Assembly: GCA_030532185.1 (NCBI GenBank)
Contig: JAUNLO010000004.1
Location: 1 to 64,000, forward strand
Reading direction: 5' to 3'
Length of the DNA stretch: 64,000 bases
From: Eubacteriales bacterium
Lineage (GTDB): Bacteria > Bacillota_A > Clostridia > Saccharofermentanales > DTU023
Position numbers and translations under genes: made by a program. Of the stretch, positions 45,438 to 57,177 are shown one piece after another (position 1 is the stretch's first letter; every line of letters begins with the position of its first letter). The notes beneath the pieces are model-generated. The model saw nothing but the letters and a program-made list of their open reading frames with translations. It ran no database searches and was not told where the DNA came from.

Positions 45438-45510
45438 GCGACCGCTCCGCCAAGGCTCGTAAAGCTTAGGCTGCCTTGCGGCGGGCGAGACTGTTTACAG
45501 GAGGAAAAGC
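45438..45510 (+). ncRNA. putative L21-type ribosomal protein leader
   Basis: The ~70-nt leader has a GC-rich hairpin in which CCGCCAAGGC (45447-45456) pairs with GCCTT-GC-GGCGG (45473-45484) with a small bulge, then the ribosome site of rplU. Firmicutes rplU genes commonly have an autoregulatory L21 leader here. The assignment is by position and fold, not by a full covariance match. Confidence 0.5.
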
Positions 45511-45822
45511 ATGTACGCTATTATTAAGACCGGCGGTAAGCAATACCGGGTCTCCGAAGGTGATGAAGTCTTTGTAGAAAAACTCGACCTGGAAGCTGGA
45601 GAAAAAGTAAATTTTGACCAGGTTCTAGCCATGGGTGAGGGTGAAGCTCTGGAATGGGGCAAGCCCGTCCTGGAAGGTGCCAAGGTTGAAGGCGAGCTTG
45701 TAAAGCATGGCAAAGGCCCCAAAATTAACATCTTCAAGTATAAGGCCAAGAAGGGCTATCGTCGTCGTCAGGGCCATCGTCAGCCTTACAGCAAGGTTAA
45801 GATTACCAGCCTGACCCGCTAG
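45511..45822 (+). CDS. rplU: 50S ribosomal protein L21
   Basis: The 103-residue L21 binds 23S rRNA. It starts [20 protein letters not shown] and ends with the basic [24 protein letters not shown]-type site precedes the ATG. It leads the rplU-prp-rpmA operon that is fixed in Firmicutes. Confidence 0.97.
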   Translation: MYAIIKTGGKQYRVSEGDEVFVEKLDLEAGEKVNFDQVLAMGEGEALEWGKPVLEGAKVEGELVKHGKGPKINIFKYKAKKGYRRRQGHRQPYSKVKITSLTR

Positions 45823-45839
45823 CTGGAGTTACTTCCTAG

Positions 45840-46202
45840 ATGATTCAGGCCAGCTTTTTTTATGATCAGGCAGGTGTCCTCAGAGCCTTTGATTTTTCAG
45901 GGCATGCAGGCTTTGCTGATCGGGGCTTTGACATCGTATGTGCCGCTGTGTCTGCAATCGGGCAAACCGTAATCGGTACTATGGAAGAATTAATTGGTGA
46001 AGCTCTAGTATACGAACTAGACCCTGTTCGGGGTAAGATAGCTTGTAAACTGGAAGACTATGACCGCTACACTGAGACAGAAAAAATTGCCCTAGGGGCA
46101 CTCATGTTTTCTGCCTATATCGGAATTGAACAGCTAGTCCCCAATTACGGGGAGTACATTGCAGTAGAGAAGAAGACCTACTTGGAGGAAGCACATGATT
46201 AA
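45840..46202 (+). CDS. prp: ribosomal-processing cysteine protease Prp
   Basis: The 120-residue protease removes the N-terminal extension of L27, an essential step in Firmicutes with the long L27. The catalytic pair is His22 (in GHAGFADRG) and Cys34 (in DIVCAAVSA). It lies between rplU and rpmA as usual and overlaps rpmA by 8 nt. Confidence 0.93.
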   Translation: MIQASFFYDQAGVLRAFDFSGHAGFADRGFDIVCAAVSAIGQTVIGTMEELIGEALVYELDPVRGKIACKLEDYDRYTETEKIALGALMFSAYIGIEQLVPNYGEYIAVEKKTYLEEAHD

Positions 46203-46491
46203 AGTAAATTTACAAATTTTAGCTAGTAAAAAGGGTGTAGGTTCTACTAAGAACGGCCGCGACTCCCGTGCCAAACGTTTAGGTGCAAAATTAGGCGACC
46301 AGCAGTATTGCCTGGCTGGCAACATTATTTACCGCCAGCGTGGTACTAAGATCCATCCCGGCGAGAACGTCGGCAAGGGCAAGGATGATACCCTCTTCGC
46401 CTTGATTGATGGCCAGGTTTATTACGAACGCAAAGACAAGAAGCGCAAGCAAGTTTCCGTGCGCCCTGTGGACTTTGCGGTGGCTGAGTAA
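46195..46491 (+). CDS. rpmA: 50S ribosomal protein L27 with cleavable N-terminal extension
   Basis: The 98-residue L27 reaches the peptidyl-transferase centre with its N terminus after cleavage. The extension is [10 protein letters not shown] followed by [14 protein letters not shown]. The usual Prp site is LQFFA-(S/H)KKG; here it is LQILA. The core ([21 protein letters not shown]) is normal. The gene starts within the end of prp. Confidence 0.96.
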   Translation: MIKVNLQILASKKGVGSTKNGRDSRAKRLGAKLGDQQYCLAGNIIYRQRGTKIHPGENVGKGKDDTLFALIDGQVYYERKDKKRKQVSVRPVDFAVAE

Positions 46492-46566
46492 GCAAGACCT
46501 GGTGGCCTAAAATCTAGGCTACCCCTGGTACGCAGTTTAAGCCTTAGTTAAGCTTGAGTGAAAGAC

Positions 46567-46593
46567 GCCTGGCCCTTGGGGCTGGGCTTTTTT
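46567..46593 (+). terminator. terminator after rpmA
   Basis: A GC-rich stem GCCTGGCCC/GGGCTGGGC with two G-U pairs and a 3-nt loop is followed by six T. It lies only 15 nt before obgE and might act as a partial terminator. Confidence 0.75.
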
Positions 46594-46598
46594 ATTAG

Positions 46599-47918
<1,320 letters not shown>

Positions 47919-48033
47919 GCCAAGGACTCTGTCAGCAGGGTCTAGCATCCACTGCTTTTATTTTATGCAGGAATTTGCTATAATTCGTCTAATTAGGCTC
48001 TAGGCCGAAGTCCAAAAAAGAGAGGAAAAATGT

Positions 48034-48192
48034 ATGGATAAATATATTTGTGACCTGTGTGGTTACGTTTATGACCCTGAGTTAGGCGATCCCGATAACG
48101 GTGTTGCCCCCGGTACAGCCTTTGAAGATCTCCCAGAGGATTGGGTTTGCCCCCTCTGCGGTGCTACCAAAGACTCCTTCTCCAAGCAATAA
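48034..48192 (+). CDS. rubredoxin
   Basis: The 52-residue iron protein has the two CxxCG motifs [10 protein letters not shown] and [13 protein letters not shown] and the linking sequence [24 protein letters not shown]. It carries electrons to oxygen- and peroxide-detoxifying enzymes in anaerobes. AGAGGA precedes the ATG. It stands alone between obgE and a terminator. Confidence 0.96.
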   Translation: MDKYICDLCGYVYDPELGDPDNGVAPGTAFEDLPEDWVCPLCGATKDSFSKQ

Positions 48193-48230
48193 GTTGTCTT
48201 TAGTAGGCTCAAGCCTGTAAAAATGAGAAT

Positions 48231-48265
48231 AGGGACTTCCTCCATCCGAGGCAGTCCCTTTTTTT
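48231..48265 (+). terminator. terminator after rubredoxin
   Basis: Stem AGGGACT/AGTCCCT with an inner CCTC/GAGG and seven T. It can also serve the convergent gene from the other side. Confidence 0.85.
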
Positions 48266-48282
48266 AATGCAAAGTTTTAATT

Positions 48283-48831
48283 TTATTCCTGCCGATTGAG
48301 TTCAGTTAAGATGAAGGTGTAAATTTGGCTGGCCCGGTCCGGCCAGGCCTCACTAAAGGCCCGGGCTCGATCGGGAGAACTTAGCTGTAATTGCAGGTCC
48401 AGAATTTTGCTTTGTCGGTCCCAAGCCTCGCAATGTAGCAGGTAGCTGCCATCCCCCTGGTCTTCAAAATAAGATTTGAGTTCGGCCTGATTTTGGGCAA
48501 CCTGGCCTAAGTTGCGGATTTGTTCCAAGAGGGCAGGGGAGAGTTGCTTATGTAACTGCTCATAAACCAGTTGTCCGGCTTCAGTTAAATAACTGGCTAA
48601 GAGGGTTTGCCCCTTCAGGTCCCTCTGTTTGTTATATTTTGGCTCGGCCACGCTAATGAGTTTTTGGTCTAGGAGACTGGCCCAGGCCTCAGCCACTGTA
48701 AAGTAATCGAAGAAGAGGGTCTCCTGGGCCAGAGCCTGTATTTGCCCTGGGCTCAGCCCCGGCTGACTCTTGACTAAAGCCAAGAGAATAAGTTTGACCT
48801 GATTTGCTTGCATATTCAGCTGGTCCGGCAT
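48283..48831 (-). CDS. DUF4364 family protein
   Basis: The 182-residue cytoplasmic protein matches the DUF4364 pattern: an N-terminal winged-helix-like region (KLILLALVKSQPGLSPGQIQAL; YFTVAEAWASLLDQKLI) with LTEAGQLVYEQL, then an alpha/beta C-terminal half. A DNA-binding role is suggested by the fold but not shown. AGGAGGA fixes the start. It is divergent from the MscS gene; the 165-nt gap has a TATAAT at 48953-48958. Confidence 0.75.
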   Translation of the reverse strand: MPDQLNMQANQVKLILLALVKSQPGLSPGQIQALAQETLFFDYFTVAEAWASLLDQKLISVAEPKYNKQRDLKGQTLLASYLTEAGQLVYEQLHKQLSPALLEQIRNLGQVAQNQAELKSYFEDQGDGSYLLHCEAWDRQSKILDLQLQLSSPDRARAFSEAWPDRASQIYTFILTELNRQE

Positions 48832-48996
48832 GCTTCTGTATCCTCCTGCTTGAGAGCTAGGCCTGCTATGCTGTTAGTCTGCCTAACCATGTTCATCGCC
48901 TAGTATAACTGCTAAGACACTAAGCTGTAACCTGCTGAGGGCCCCTAGCTATTATAATTAATCCAGCATGCGGCTTAGTAGGGAGGAGCTACCGAT

Positions 48997-50169
48997 TTGA
49001 TTTTAGGAGTAGCTACAGGCGTAGAGGCTTGGCAAAGAGCGTTACCGAGTGTCCTGACAGGATTCTTGCACTACACCCTATGGGAGGGAACTAGCAGTTT
49101 AGACTTACTGCTAAGTCTAGGCTTGTTGATTCTAGCCTGGTTTTTGCGCAGGCTGCCGGCCAGGCTATTCCTCTCTCTTCTCAAGGGTGAATACAAACTC
49201 CAGGCCCAACTGCGGGAGAATTTACCTCCTGCTTATTTGCTCCCCCTCCTCAGTTGGGTAGCTCTTAAACACTGGCTCTTAGACTTTCCACCGGCTTTAA
49301 GCCTCCTGCTTGATCAAGTCAATGCTGCCCTCCTAATCGTAGTTCTGGTGCGAGTAGGTCTGGCTTGCCTGCACAGTCTAATGCAGGTAGAGCTTCTAAG
49401 CCAAGACAAGTGGCGGGCTCGGAAGGGTAGCCTGATTTTTTACTTTCGCCTGGCCCAGGTGCTTATTTGGCTTATAGCCCTCTTAGCAATCCTTTCTCTT
49501 TTTGGAGTAAATGTTGCCAGTTTAGCTGCTGGACTGGGCTTGGGCGGCCTGGCAATCTCGCTTGCGGCCCAAGATAGCCTATCCAACCTCATTGCCGGTT
49601 TTGTCCTCCTCAATGACCCTGACTTACAGGTGGGGGATGAAATAGAAATCCTAAACTATAGTGGTAACTTGGTAGATTTAGGCCTGAGGTCCTCGCAGAT
49701 ACGTGCTTATGACCGCAGTCTCGTAACCTTACCCAATAAACTCCTGACCGAGAATGCCTTACTGAATATCTCACGGATGGACAAACGCCGAGTGCTCTTT
49801 AAGCTTCGCCTACCGCTCTCTGCACATCAGGAAGACCTGCTGGTGCTGCAAAGGGAGGTTAAGCAGTATTTACAGGGACGCAAGGACGTAGATCCGACAG
49901 ATATCTTCTGTAATCTAGATGGTATCCAAGATACCGGTATTGACCTCTATGTGCGTTTCTTTGTCCTGGATCCTAGTTGGTCCCTGATGATGGAGGAAAA
50001 GCGCCTCTTTTTAGAATTTTTGTGGGACCTCCTACTCTCTCGCAATTTGGCCGAACCCAAGCGGGGCCTGCGTATTGAGTTTGCAGGCAGCGAATTATGG
50101 GGGAAGCCGGATGAGCTGATTTCGCAACTGTCTCAAGCTGGCCAGGTGCCCTCCCCAACTAAGAGGTAA
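48997..50169 (+). CDS. MscS-type mechanosensitive channel
   Basis: The 390-residue membrane protein has four or so N-terminal spans, then the pore helix with NVASLAAGLGLGGLAISLAAQ and the beta domain DPDLQVGDEIEI. Such channels release solutes on hypo-osmotic shock. The start is TTG, set by GGGAGGAG 8 nt upstream. It is followed at 5 nt by the CvpA gene. Confidence 0.9.
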   Translation: MILGVATGVEAWQRALPSVLTGFLHYTLWEGTSSLDLLLSLGLLILAWFLRRLPARLFLSLLKGEYKLQAQLRENLPPAYLLPLLSWVALKHWLLDFPPALSLLLDQVNAALLIVVLVRVGLACLHSLMQVELLSQDKWRARKGSLIFYFRLAQVLIWLIALLAILSLFGVNVASLAAGLGLGGLAISLAAQDSLSNLIAGFVLLNDPDLQVGDEIEILNYSGNLVDLGLRSSQIRAYDRSLVTLPNKLLTENALLNISRMDKRRVLFKLRLPLSAHQEDLLVLQREVKQYLQGRKDVDPTDIFCNLDGIQDTGIDLYVRFFVLDPSWSLMMEEKRLFLEFLWDLLLSRNLAEPKRGLRIEFAGSELWGKPDELISQLSQAGQVPSPTKR

Positions 50170-50174
50170 ACATC

Positions 50175-50882
50175 TTGCTGGTAGATCTTGTTATCGTCCT
50201 AATTCTCCTGATTTGCCTCATTCGCGGTTGGCTGCGGGGTTTCCTCTATAATGCAGGTCTCGTTTTCCTGCTCCTAATTTCCTTTTTTATAGCCTCAACT
50301 TTTTCCGGTATCCTGGCTACTAAGCTTTACCAGGTAGGTGTGGACAAGAAAATCCTCAAGTCCGGTCCGACCCAGTTAGTCCAGCAGTTTGATAGGGAAA
50401 AGGACCTGGAGGATAATCTGCAGAATCTGGGCTTGACGGAATCCTACCAAAAGATCTTGCAAGGTGACCTGGGAGAACTGATGAAGGGTTTTTCTACTTC
50501 TGTAGAAAAAATCGGGGCGGAGTCCCAAGCCTATATGAAGGAAATGACCCAGGCGGTCAGCGAGCAAATCCTCCGCCTCAGTCTACAAATTTTAGTCTTT
50601 ATATTTTTATTGTTCGCTTCGTATTTTTTACTCAAGTTCTTCCTCAAGCTTATTTCAAAAGGCATTAATGCCTTACCAGTTTTAGGCTTGGTCAATCGTT
50701 TGGGCGGGGCTGGCCTAGGTTTGGCCCTGGGCATACTCTTAGCAGGGACTCTCATCTCTGTGCTGCCAGGTTTGGCTGCCTCTTTCCCCGCCCTGGAGGA
50801 TAGCCTAGCTGGATCTAAGTTGGCGGATTTCCTGGTAGAATCTCAGCTTTATAAGTGGATTCTCCAAAGTATTTTTGCCTAG
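50175..50882 (+). CDS. CvpA family membrane protein
   Basis: The 235-residue protein has an N-terminal span with IRGWLRGFLYN typical of CvpA, a long soluble helical segment (about 55-130) and two C-terminal spans with a Gly-rich end. CvpA proteins are linked to envelope homeostasis. TTG start behind AAGAGGT, coupled to mscS. Confidence 0.8.
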   Translation: MLVDLVIVLILLICLIRGWLRGFLYNAGLVFLLLISFFIASTFSGILATKLYQVGVDKKILKSGPTQLVQQFDREKDLEDNLQNLGLTESYQKILQGDLGELMKGFSTSVEKIGAESQAYMKEMTQAVSEQILRLSLQILVFIFLLFASYFLLKFFLKLISKGINALPVLGLVNRLGGAGLGLALGILLAGTLISVLPGLAASFPALEDSLAGSKLADFLVESQLYKWILQSIFA

Positions 50883-50946
50883 CCAAGCTCCAGGACAAGA
50901 GACTTTGTTCTAGCCATAATCTTTTAGAATTGCGCCATAATCTGCC

Positions 50947-50975
50947 TTGACAAAGTAGGGGACAGAACCTATATT
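50947..50975 (+). promoter_or_regulatory. sigma-A promoter of groESL
   Basis: A perfect TTGACA (50947-50952), a 17-nt spacer and TATATT (50970-50975). The start point near 50982 places the CIRCE operator at the very beginning of the transcript. Confidence 0.88.
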
Positions 50976-50984
50976 AACTTATGG

Positions 50985-51011
50985 TTAGCACTCTAAGAGC
51001 ATGAATGCTAA
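50985..51011 (+). promoter_or_regulatory. CIRCE operator (HrcA binding site)
   Basis: TTAGCACTC-N9-GAATGCTAA matches the CIRCE consensus with one change in the second arm (GAGTGCTAA expected). HrcA binds it to repress groESL until heat or protein stress. hrcA is not in the window. Confidence 0.93.
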
Positions 51012-51074
51012 GTAACAAGGAAGACCATGGTTTAGCAGTGAGCTGGGACTATGGCTAAATATAAGGAGGTTCAA

Positions 51075-51359
51075 ATGAACATTAGACCTTTAGCAGATCG
51101 CGTTGTGATTAAGATGCTGGAAAAGGAAGAAGTCAGCAAGGGCGGTATCGTTTTACCGGAGTCTGCCCGTGAAGAGCCCCAGGTGGCCGAAGTTGTAGCC
51201 GTGGGTCCCGGTGGTATCGTAGATGGCAAAGATGTCATTATGGAAGTAGAAATTGGTGACCGCATCCTGCATAGCAAATATGCCGGTACCGAAGTAAAAA
51301 TGGACGGTCAAGAATACACCATTATCCGCCAGTCGGACATTCTGGCTGTGGTGGAATAA
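51075..51359 (+). CDS. groES: co-chaperonin GroES
   Basis: The 94-residue lid of the GroEL cage starts MNIRPLADRVVIKMLEKEE and has the mobile loop SKGGIVLPESARE. The ATG at 51075 lies behind AAGGAGGT; earlier in-frame codons would include that site. Repressed through CIRCE. Confidence 0.97.
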   Translation: MNIRPLADRVVIKMLEKEEVSKGGIVLPESAREEPQVAEVVAVGPGGIVDGKDVIMEVEIGDRILHSKYAGTEVKMDGQEYTIIRQSDILAVVE

Positions 51360-51369
51360 GTTAGCGTAG

Positions 51370-53007
<1,638 letters not shown>

Positions 53008-53037
53008 AATCCCTGTAAGTCTTTGCTTAAAGATGTG

Positions 53038-53070
53038 GACTGCCTCTCGAACCCGAGAGGCAGTCTTCTT
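53038..53070 (+). terminator. terminator after groEL
   Basis: A perfect 12-bp stem GACTGCCTCTCG/CGAGAGGCAGTC is followed by TTCTT. Confidence 0.85.
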
Positions 53071-53080
53071 ATTGCCTGCT

Positions 53081-53109
53081 TTGCTCCCGAGAGTTTAAAC
53101 ACTTATAAT
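53081..53109 (+). promoter_or_regulatory. promoter of the thioesterase gene
   Basis: TTGCTC (53081-53086), a 17-nt spacer and a perfect TATAAT (53104-53109), 35 nt before the start codon. Confidence 0.65.
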
Positions 53110-53143
53110 GACTCTAGTTTGCTAGGGAAAGAAGAGGTAGCCC

Positions 53144-54022
53144 ATGTCTACACAGCTCAGCCCAGACCGGCATACAATTTATCAAACTGACCTGCGTCCC
53201 TCGGATTGCGACTTTGAACGCTTAATTTTCCCTCATACCGTCTTTATGCTGGGCCAATTTGCGGCTGAAAAGGATATAGAACTCTGTCCTGCTTTGAGCC
53301 TTGCCCACCTAGAAGGGCAAAAACTCAAATGGATGATTTCTGCTAGCTCCTACTACTTCACCGGACTCCGACCTGCCAAGGGGAGCCAAGTGATATCTGA
53401 AAGCTGGTCCCCGGGTATTAAGGGGATTAACTTTTTACGGTCCCACCTGATTTTTGCAGAAAATCGTCAGGCGGACCGGCTGGTAGCCCATGGAGCTTCT
53501 CGTTGGTTTGTCGTAGACCGAGATAGTAGAAAGCCAGTCCGGCCTTTGGACCTAGTCAGTCAAGAGGCATACCTGGATTATAGTGCCCCTAGTCCCGACC
53601 TGGATTTCCGCCCCCTTCGTCTTGCAGCCGAGGAGGGGGACTCCCTGTACCGGCAAGATTTTGCTATCGCCTATAGCCTTCTGGATGACAACTACCACTT
53701 GAACAATGTCAACTATGTCAGTTTGGCCCTAGATTGTCTCTGGTCATATTTTGTTAGCCAGGCTTGGTCCTGGCAAAGCTACCAGATCCGGGAACTCCAC
53801 TTTAATTATCTAGCGGAAGTGAAAGCCGGGCAGACTTTAACCATCAGTATTTCGGAGGGGGCCCTGCGCCCCACTCCAAACCATAGCTGCCTCTTAGAGG
53901 GGCAGAAGTTGGAGTTTACTTCCCGCAAGCCACTACAATATTGGGTGCTTACGGGTAGGCAAGCCGTGGAGGCTAAGCACCAGCTAGCCTTCCGTGCTTT
54001 GGTCGTCTTAGAGGAGAAGTAA
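53144..54022 (+). CDS. acyl-ACP thioesterase (FatA/FatB type)
   Basis: The 292-residue protein is a double-hotdog thioesterase that releases fatty acids from acyl carrier protein. The N-terminal hotdog has WMISASSYYFTGLRP, and the C-terminal one has the catalytic region DDNYHLNNVNYVSLALD (Asp, Asn, His). It is a bit longer than many bacterial forms (about 240-250). An AAGAGGT site precedes the ATG. The next gene follows in 3 nt. Confidence 0.88.
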   Translation: MSTQLSPDRHTIYQTDLRPSDCDFERLIFPHTVFMLGQFAAEKDIELCPALSLAHLEGQKLKWMISASSYYFTGLRPAKGSQVISESWSPGIKGINFLRSHLIFAENRQADRLVAHGASRWFVVDRDSRKPVRPLDLVSQEAYLDYSAPSPDLDFRPLRLAAEEGDSLYRQDFAIAYSLLDDNYHLNNVNYVSLALDCLWSYFVSQAWSWQSYQIRELHFNYLAEVKAGQTLTISISEGALRPTPNHSCLLEGQKLEFTSRKPLQYWVLTGRQAVEAKHQLAFRALVVLEEK

Positions 54023-54025
54023 TTA

Positions 54026-55201
54026 ATGCCAGCTCAAAAAAGAGGGGCGGCTCCCCCGCAAAAACCCCAGGGAGGCCGGGGATATTTTGATAAGTCTCAT
54101 CTCATCATTTTGGCTAGCCTATCTTTAATTAGCCTGGTCCTGCTCGTCATGTTTTGGGTGGTTATACCACGCGGGCAAGTCCAGGATGCCATCAGGGGTC
54201 CTCAGGCCTTCCAGGCCTCACAATCTCGTGAGCTAGAGGGCAATCAAGCACGCCGTACCTATCCTTTAGCCGACAAATTAGTCTTGGTGAGCCGAGAAGA
54301 ACTGGTTTGTGAGGATTATCAGGGTCGCCAAATCTTTGCCGTGGCCCTAGATATGAATCGGCCTAGTGTCCAGGTTATGGACAATTTCCTTCTGGTGGGT
54401 GACCGGGAAGGGAGCCAAGTTGTAGTGATTAACCCCCATGGACTGGTCTTTGAAAGCTACTTGGATGGCGGTTTTGTCAAAGGAGCCCTGCATAAAGATG
54501 GCTTTTGGGCCTTCTTGGACGAACAGTCAGATGATAAAGCCCTGGTCCACCTGGTCAGTCCTGAGGGTAAGCGCATTTTGACTTTGAGCTTTGCAAAATC
54601 GGGCAATGCCTTGAATCTCAAGTTTACCCCGGATGGCCGCTATCTTGACATATTACTCTTGAATACTTCCTCCTCCAACATGAAAACCTTGCTGAGGCGT
54701 TATGACCTAGAAGGTGGTCTGGTAGCTCAAAAGGTAGTCGAGGCCTATAATTCCTTATTCTATGGTTTAGAGCACGATGTGGAAGGCTTACCCATCATTT
54801 ATTCATCGAATCAGGCCCTGAAACTAGACTTTGAAGCGGAAGAAAGTATCTTGGAGGTTGAGTTGTCCTCCATCTTGGCGGTTTACGCCCAAGCTTCTCA
54901 ACTTTTAATTTTAGGCAATGACCAACCAGATGCTTACTATGGTCTCTATAGTTATGGGGAGGATAAGGGCTTACAAGAACTAGCAGATCAATTAGGGCGA
55001 GCCAGCCATATCCGCCTGAGTCCTGATCGGTCTAAGTTATTTTATGTAACAGATAATCTCTTACACACCATAGACTTGGCCAACCTAAGTAGCGGGCCAG
55101 CCCAAGCCCTGGATGGAGAAATTTTGGCTTATAACTTTTATGCTGGCAAAGAGGTCAATGTCGTGACTAGCCATAGTGCTCATCTTGTCCCATGGAAATA
55201 G
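54026..55201 (+). CDS. membrane-anchored protein with propeller-like ectodomain (DUF5711-like)
   Basis: The 391-residue protein has a basic N terminus, one span (about 29-50) and an extracytoplasmic part with regular beta repeats of the kind VVGDREGSQVVVINPHGLVF and LRRYDLEGGLVA, which suggests a propeller. Length and layout resemble DUF5711 proteins of Clostridia; that name is a judgement, not a match. AGGAG is before the ATG. Function unknown. Confidence 0.6.
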   Translation: MPAQKRGAAPPQKPQGGRGYFDKSHLIILASLSLISLVLLVMFWVVIPRGQVQDAIRGPQAFQASQSRELEGNQARRTYPLADKLVLVSREELVCEDYQGRQIFAVALDMNRPSVQVMDNFLLVGDREGSQVVVINPHGLVFESYLDGGFVKGALHKDGFWAFLDEQSDDKALVHLVSPEGKRILTLSFAKSGNALNLKFTPDGRYLDILLLNTSSSNMKTLLRRYDLEGGLVAQKVVEAYNSLFYGLEHDVEGLPIIYSSNQALKLDFEAEESILEVELSSILAVYAQASQLLILGNDQPDAYYGLYSYGEDKGLQELADQLGRASHIRLSPDRSKLFYVTDNLLHTIDLANLSSGPAQALDGEILAYNFYAGKEVNVVTSHSAHLVPWK

Positions 55202-57177
55202 AGGCAAAGTTTGACCTAGCCAGAGTCCAGGACTGGGATTTTTGGTCGCAGCGCCTTGGCCAGCAAGCTCCCTTAGAGGGTTGGTACAGTGAGCCTGCCC
55301 AGGAGCCTCTTACTCTGGCAGCCTTTTACTATGACACCCTCCAGGCTGACGTCTATCAGGCAGGCTTCAGCCTGCGTCTCCGGCGGGAAGGCCAGCGTTT
55401 GCTTTACACCGTAAAACGTGCTTTGGCTTCGGACGAGCCTCAGGCCCCTCCAGGGGAACCGGATCAAGCAGGTATCTTCCGTAGGCAGGAATGGGAAGAA
55501 GTCTTGACCAGCCAAGTAGCTGAAGACTTCCAGCCCCAAGACTATGCCTATAAGGCTTGGGAGCGTATTCAAGAGCTCAGCAAGACTGACCGGACCTTAG
55601 CCCCTTTAGGAGAAATTCTAGCTAGAGAGCAGCTGATCCTCCAGGGCTCCACGCGTTTTACCCGCTACCGCGGGGATTTGGTAAAGGGCAAGACTAGGGT
55701 AGAGTGGGCCTTAGATCGGGGTTATTTTCAACATCCGGACCTGCGTGAAGATTTCGCCGAGTTGGAGTTTGAGCTCAAGTCCGGCCAGAGCCGTGATTTA
55801 CAGGCCTTACTTGACCAGCTACAGAAGCTCAGACCCTTAAGGGTCCAGGCTTGGTCTAAACAGGTTCGCGCCCTCCACAGGCCATATGACCTCATTATCC
55901 TGGGGGCTGGCCCTGCCGGTCTAGCGGCAGGCCTAGGAGCAGGGTTGAAGGCGCAAGACGCAGCCTATCCGGCCCGTATCTTAATCCTGGACAAGGAAAC
56001 TCAAGCCGGTCGCAAGATTTTGGCCTCCGGCAATGGACGCTGTAACCTCTCCAACCGTAATCCCGCTTCGGATAAATATCTTTCTCACGCCTCTCCAGGC
56101 AAGGACGTCTGGCTGGACCAACTAGGGCATAAATTTACCAGTAAATTTTTCCATCAGCTGGGCCTAGCCTTCAAATATGATGCTGAGGGCAGGGCCTATC
56201 CCCAGTCCGAGGAAGCTCGGTCAGTACGTGATCTTCTCCTAGCCAGGCTGGAGGCTCTAAAGATAGAGTTCCGTTTTGAGACAGACATAAGACAGATCAG
56301 TCCAGCTACCGGGCCTGGCCAAAGTTTTTACCTGCAGAGCTCCCAGGGGCAGCTTTTCCGCTCTAAGGCTCTGATTTTTGCCCCCGGTTCGCCTGCTAGC
56401 CCGGCTTTAGGGGGTAATTGGTCTATGGCCCAACTGGCGCAGGCTTGGGACCTGCCCTACCAGGACTTTCGCCCCGCCCTATGTGGTCTCTTACTAGACC
56501 CGCACACTAGCTTGAGTCAGCTTACGGGCTGCCGGGTCAAGGCCCAGGCCCGTCTCTCGGGAGGGCAGACCAGCCAGGGTGAATTTTTATTTAATAAAGG
56601 AGCCTTATCTGGGATTGCCGCCATGGACTTGGCTAACTATCTAGGGGGAGAACCGGGACACTTTAGGGACCAGGATCCGCAAGCGGCTTGGCTTTTCACC
56701 CAGGCTCAGACTGTTCACCTGGACTTGTTCCCCGCCCAAGAAGGAGCAAGTTTGGCCAAAGATTTAGCGGCCAAAGGGAGGGCCTTTGCCTGGGAGCTCA
56801 GTTGGGACTTGCTGCTGGCTTCCTATCTCCCAGCCAAGCTGGGGCGGGCTATCTTGCAAGAAGCAGGTCTGGACTACCGGGGCCCGGCCCAGGCCAAAGT
56901 GGCCCGCAGCTTGGCCTATCGTTTGAAAGCCTATCCCGTGAAGTTAGTAGGCCTTAAAGCTTTTGCGGAGGCCCAGGTGGCCAGGGGGGGCTTAGAGTTA
57001 GGAGCCCTCAATCCTGACTATAGCCTTAAAGGCTACCCAGGAGCCTATGTTTGTGGGGAAGCTCTGGATGTGGTAGGTTTCTGCGGAGGCTTTAACTTGC
57101 ATTTTGCCTGGGCCAGTGGCTATAAGGCTGGTCAGACGGCTGTGACCAGGCTAATTGGGTCGAAAACTCGCAAGTAG
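55192..57177 (+). CDS. CYTH domain fused to a YhiN/HI0933-type flavoprotein
   Basis: The 661-residue protein joins two unrelated enzymes. Residues 1-225 form a CYTH triphosphate-tunnel domain, with E-x-E-x-K at the N terminus (Glu2, Glu4, Lys6), SLRLRRE, YTVKRAL and VEWALDRG. Residues 230-661 are a HI0933/YhiN flavoprotein with ILGAGPAGLAA, GRKILASGNGRCNLSN and the C-terminal GEALDVVGFCGGFNLHFAWASG. CYTH enzymes hydrolyse triphosphates; the flavoprotein reaction is unknown. The frame is open across the junction. The start overlaps the previous stop by 10 nt. Confidence 0.9.
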   Translation: MEIEAKFDLARVQDWDFWSQRLGQQAPLEGWYSEPAQEPLTLAAFYYDTLQADVYQAGFSLRLRREGQRLLYTVKRALASDEPQAPPGEPDQAGIFRRQEWEEVLTSQVAEDFQPQDYAYKAWERIQELSKTDRTLAPLGEILAREQLILQGSTRFTRYRGDLVKGKTRVEWALDRGYFQHPDLREDFAELEFELKSGQSRDLQALLDQLQKLRPLRVQAWSKQVRALHRPYDLIILGAGPAGLAAGLGAGLKAQDAAYPARILILDKETQAGRKILASGNGRCNLSNRNPASDKYLSHASPGKDVWLDQLGHKFTSKFFHQLGLAFKYDAEGRAYPQSEEARSVRDLLLARLEALKIEFRFETDIRQISPATGPGQSFYLQSSQGQLFRSKALIFAPGSPASPALGGNWSMAQLAQAWDLPYQDFRPALCGLLLDPHTSLSQLTGCRVKAQARLSGGQTSQGEFLFNKGALSGIAAMDLANYLGGEPGHFRDQDPQAAWLFTQAQTVHLDLFPAQEGASLAKDLAAKGRAFAWELSWDLLLASYLPAKLGRAILQEAGLDYRGPAQAKVARSLAYRLKAYPVKLVGLKAFAEAQVARGGLELGALNPDYSLKGYPGAYVCGEALDVVGFCGGFNLHFAWASGYKAGQTAVTRLIGSKTRK

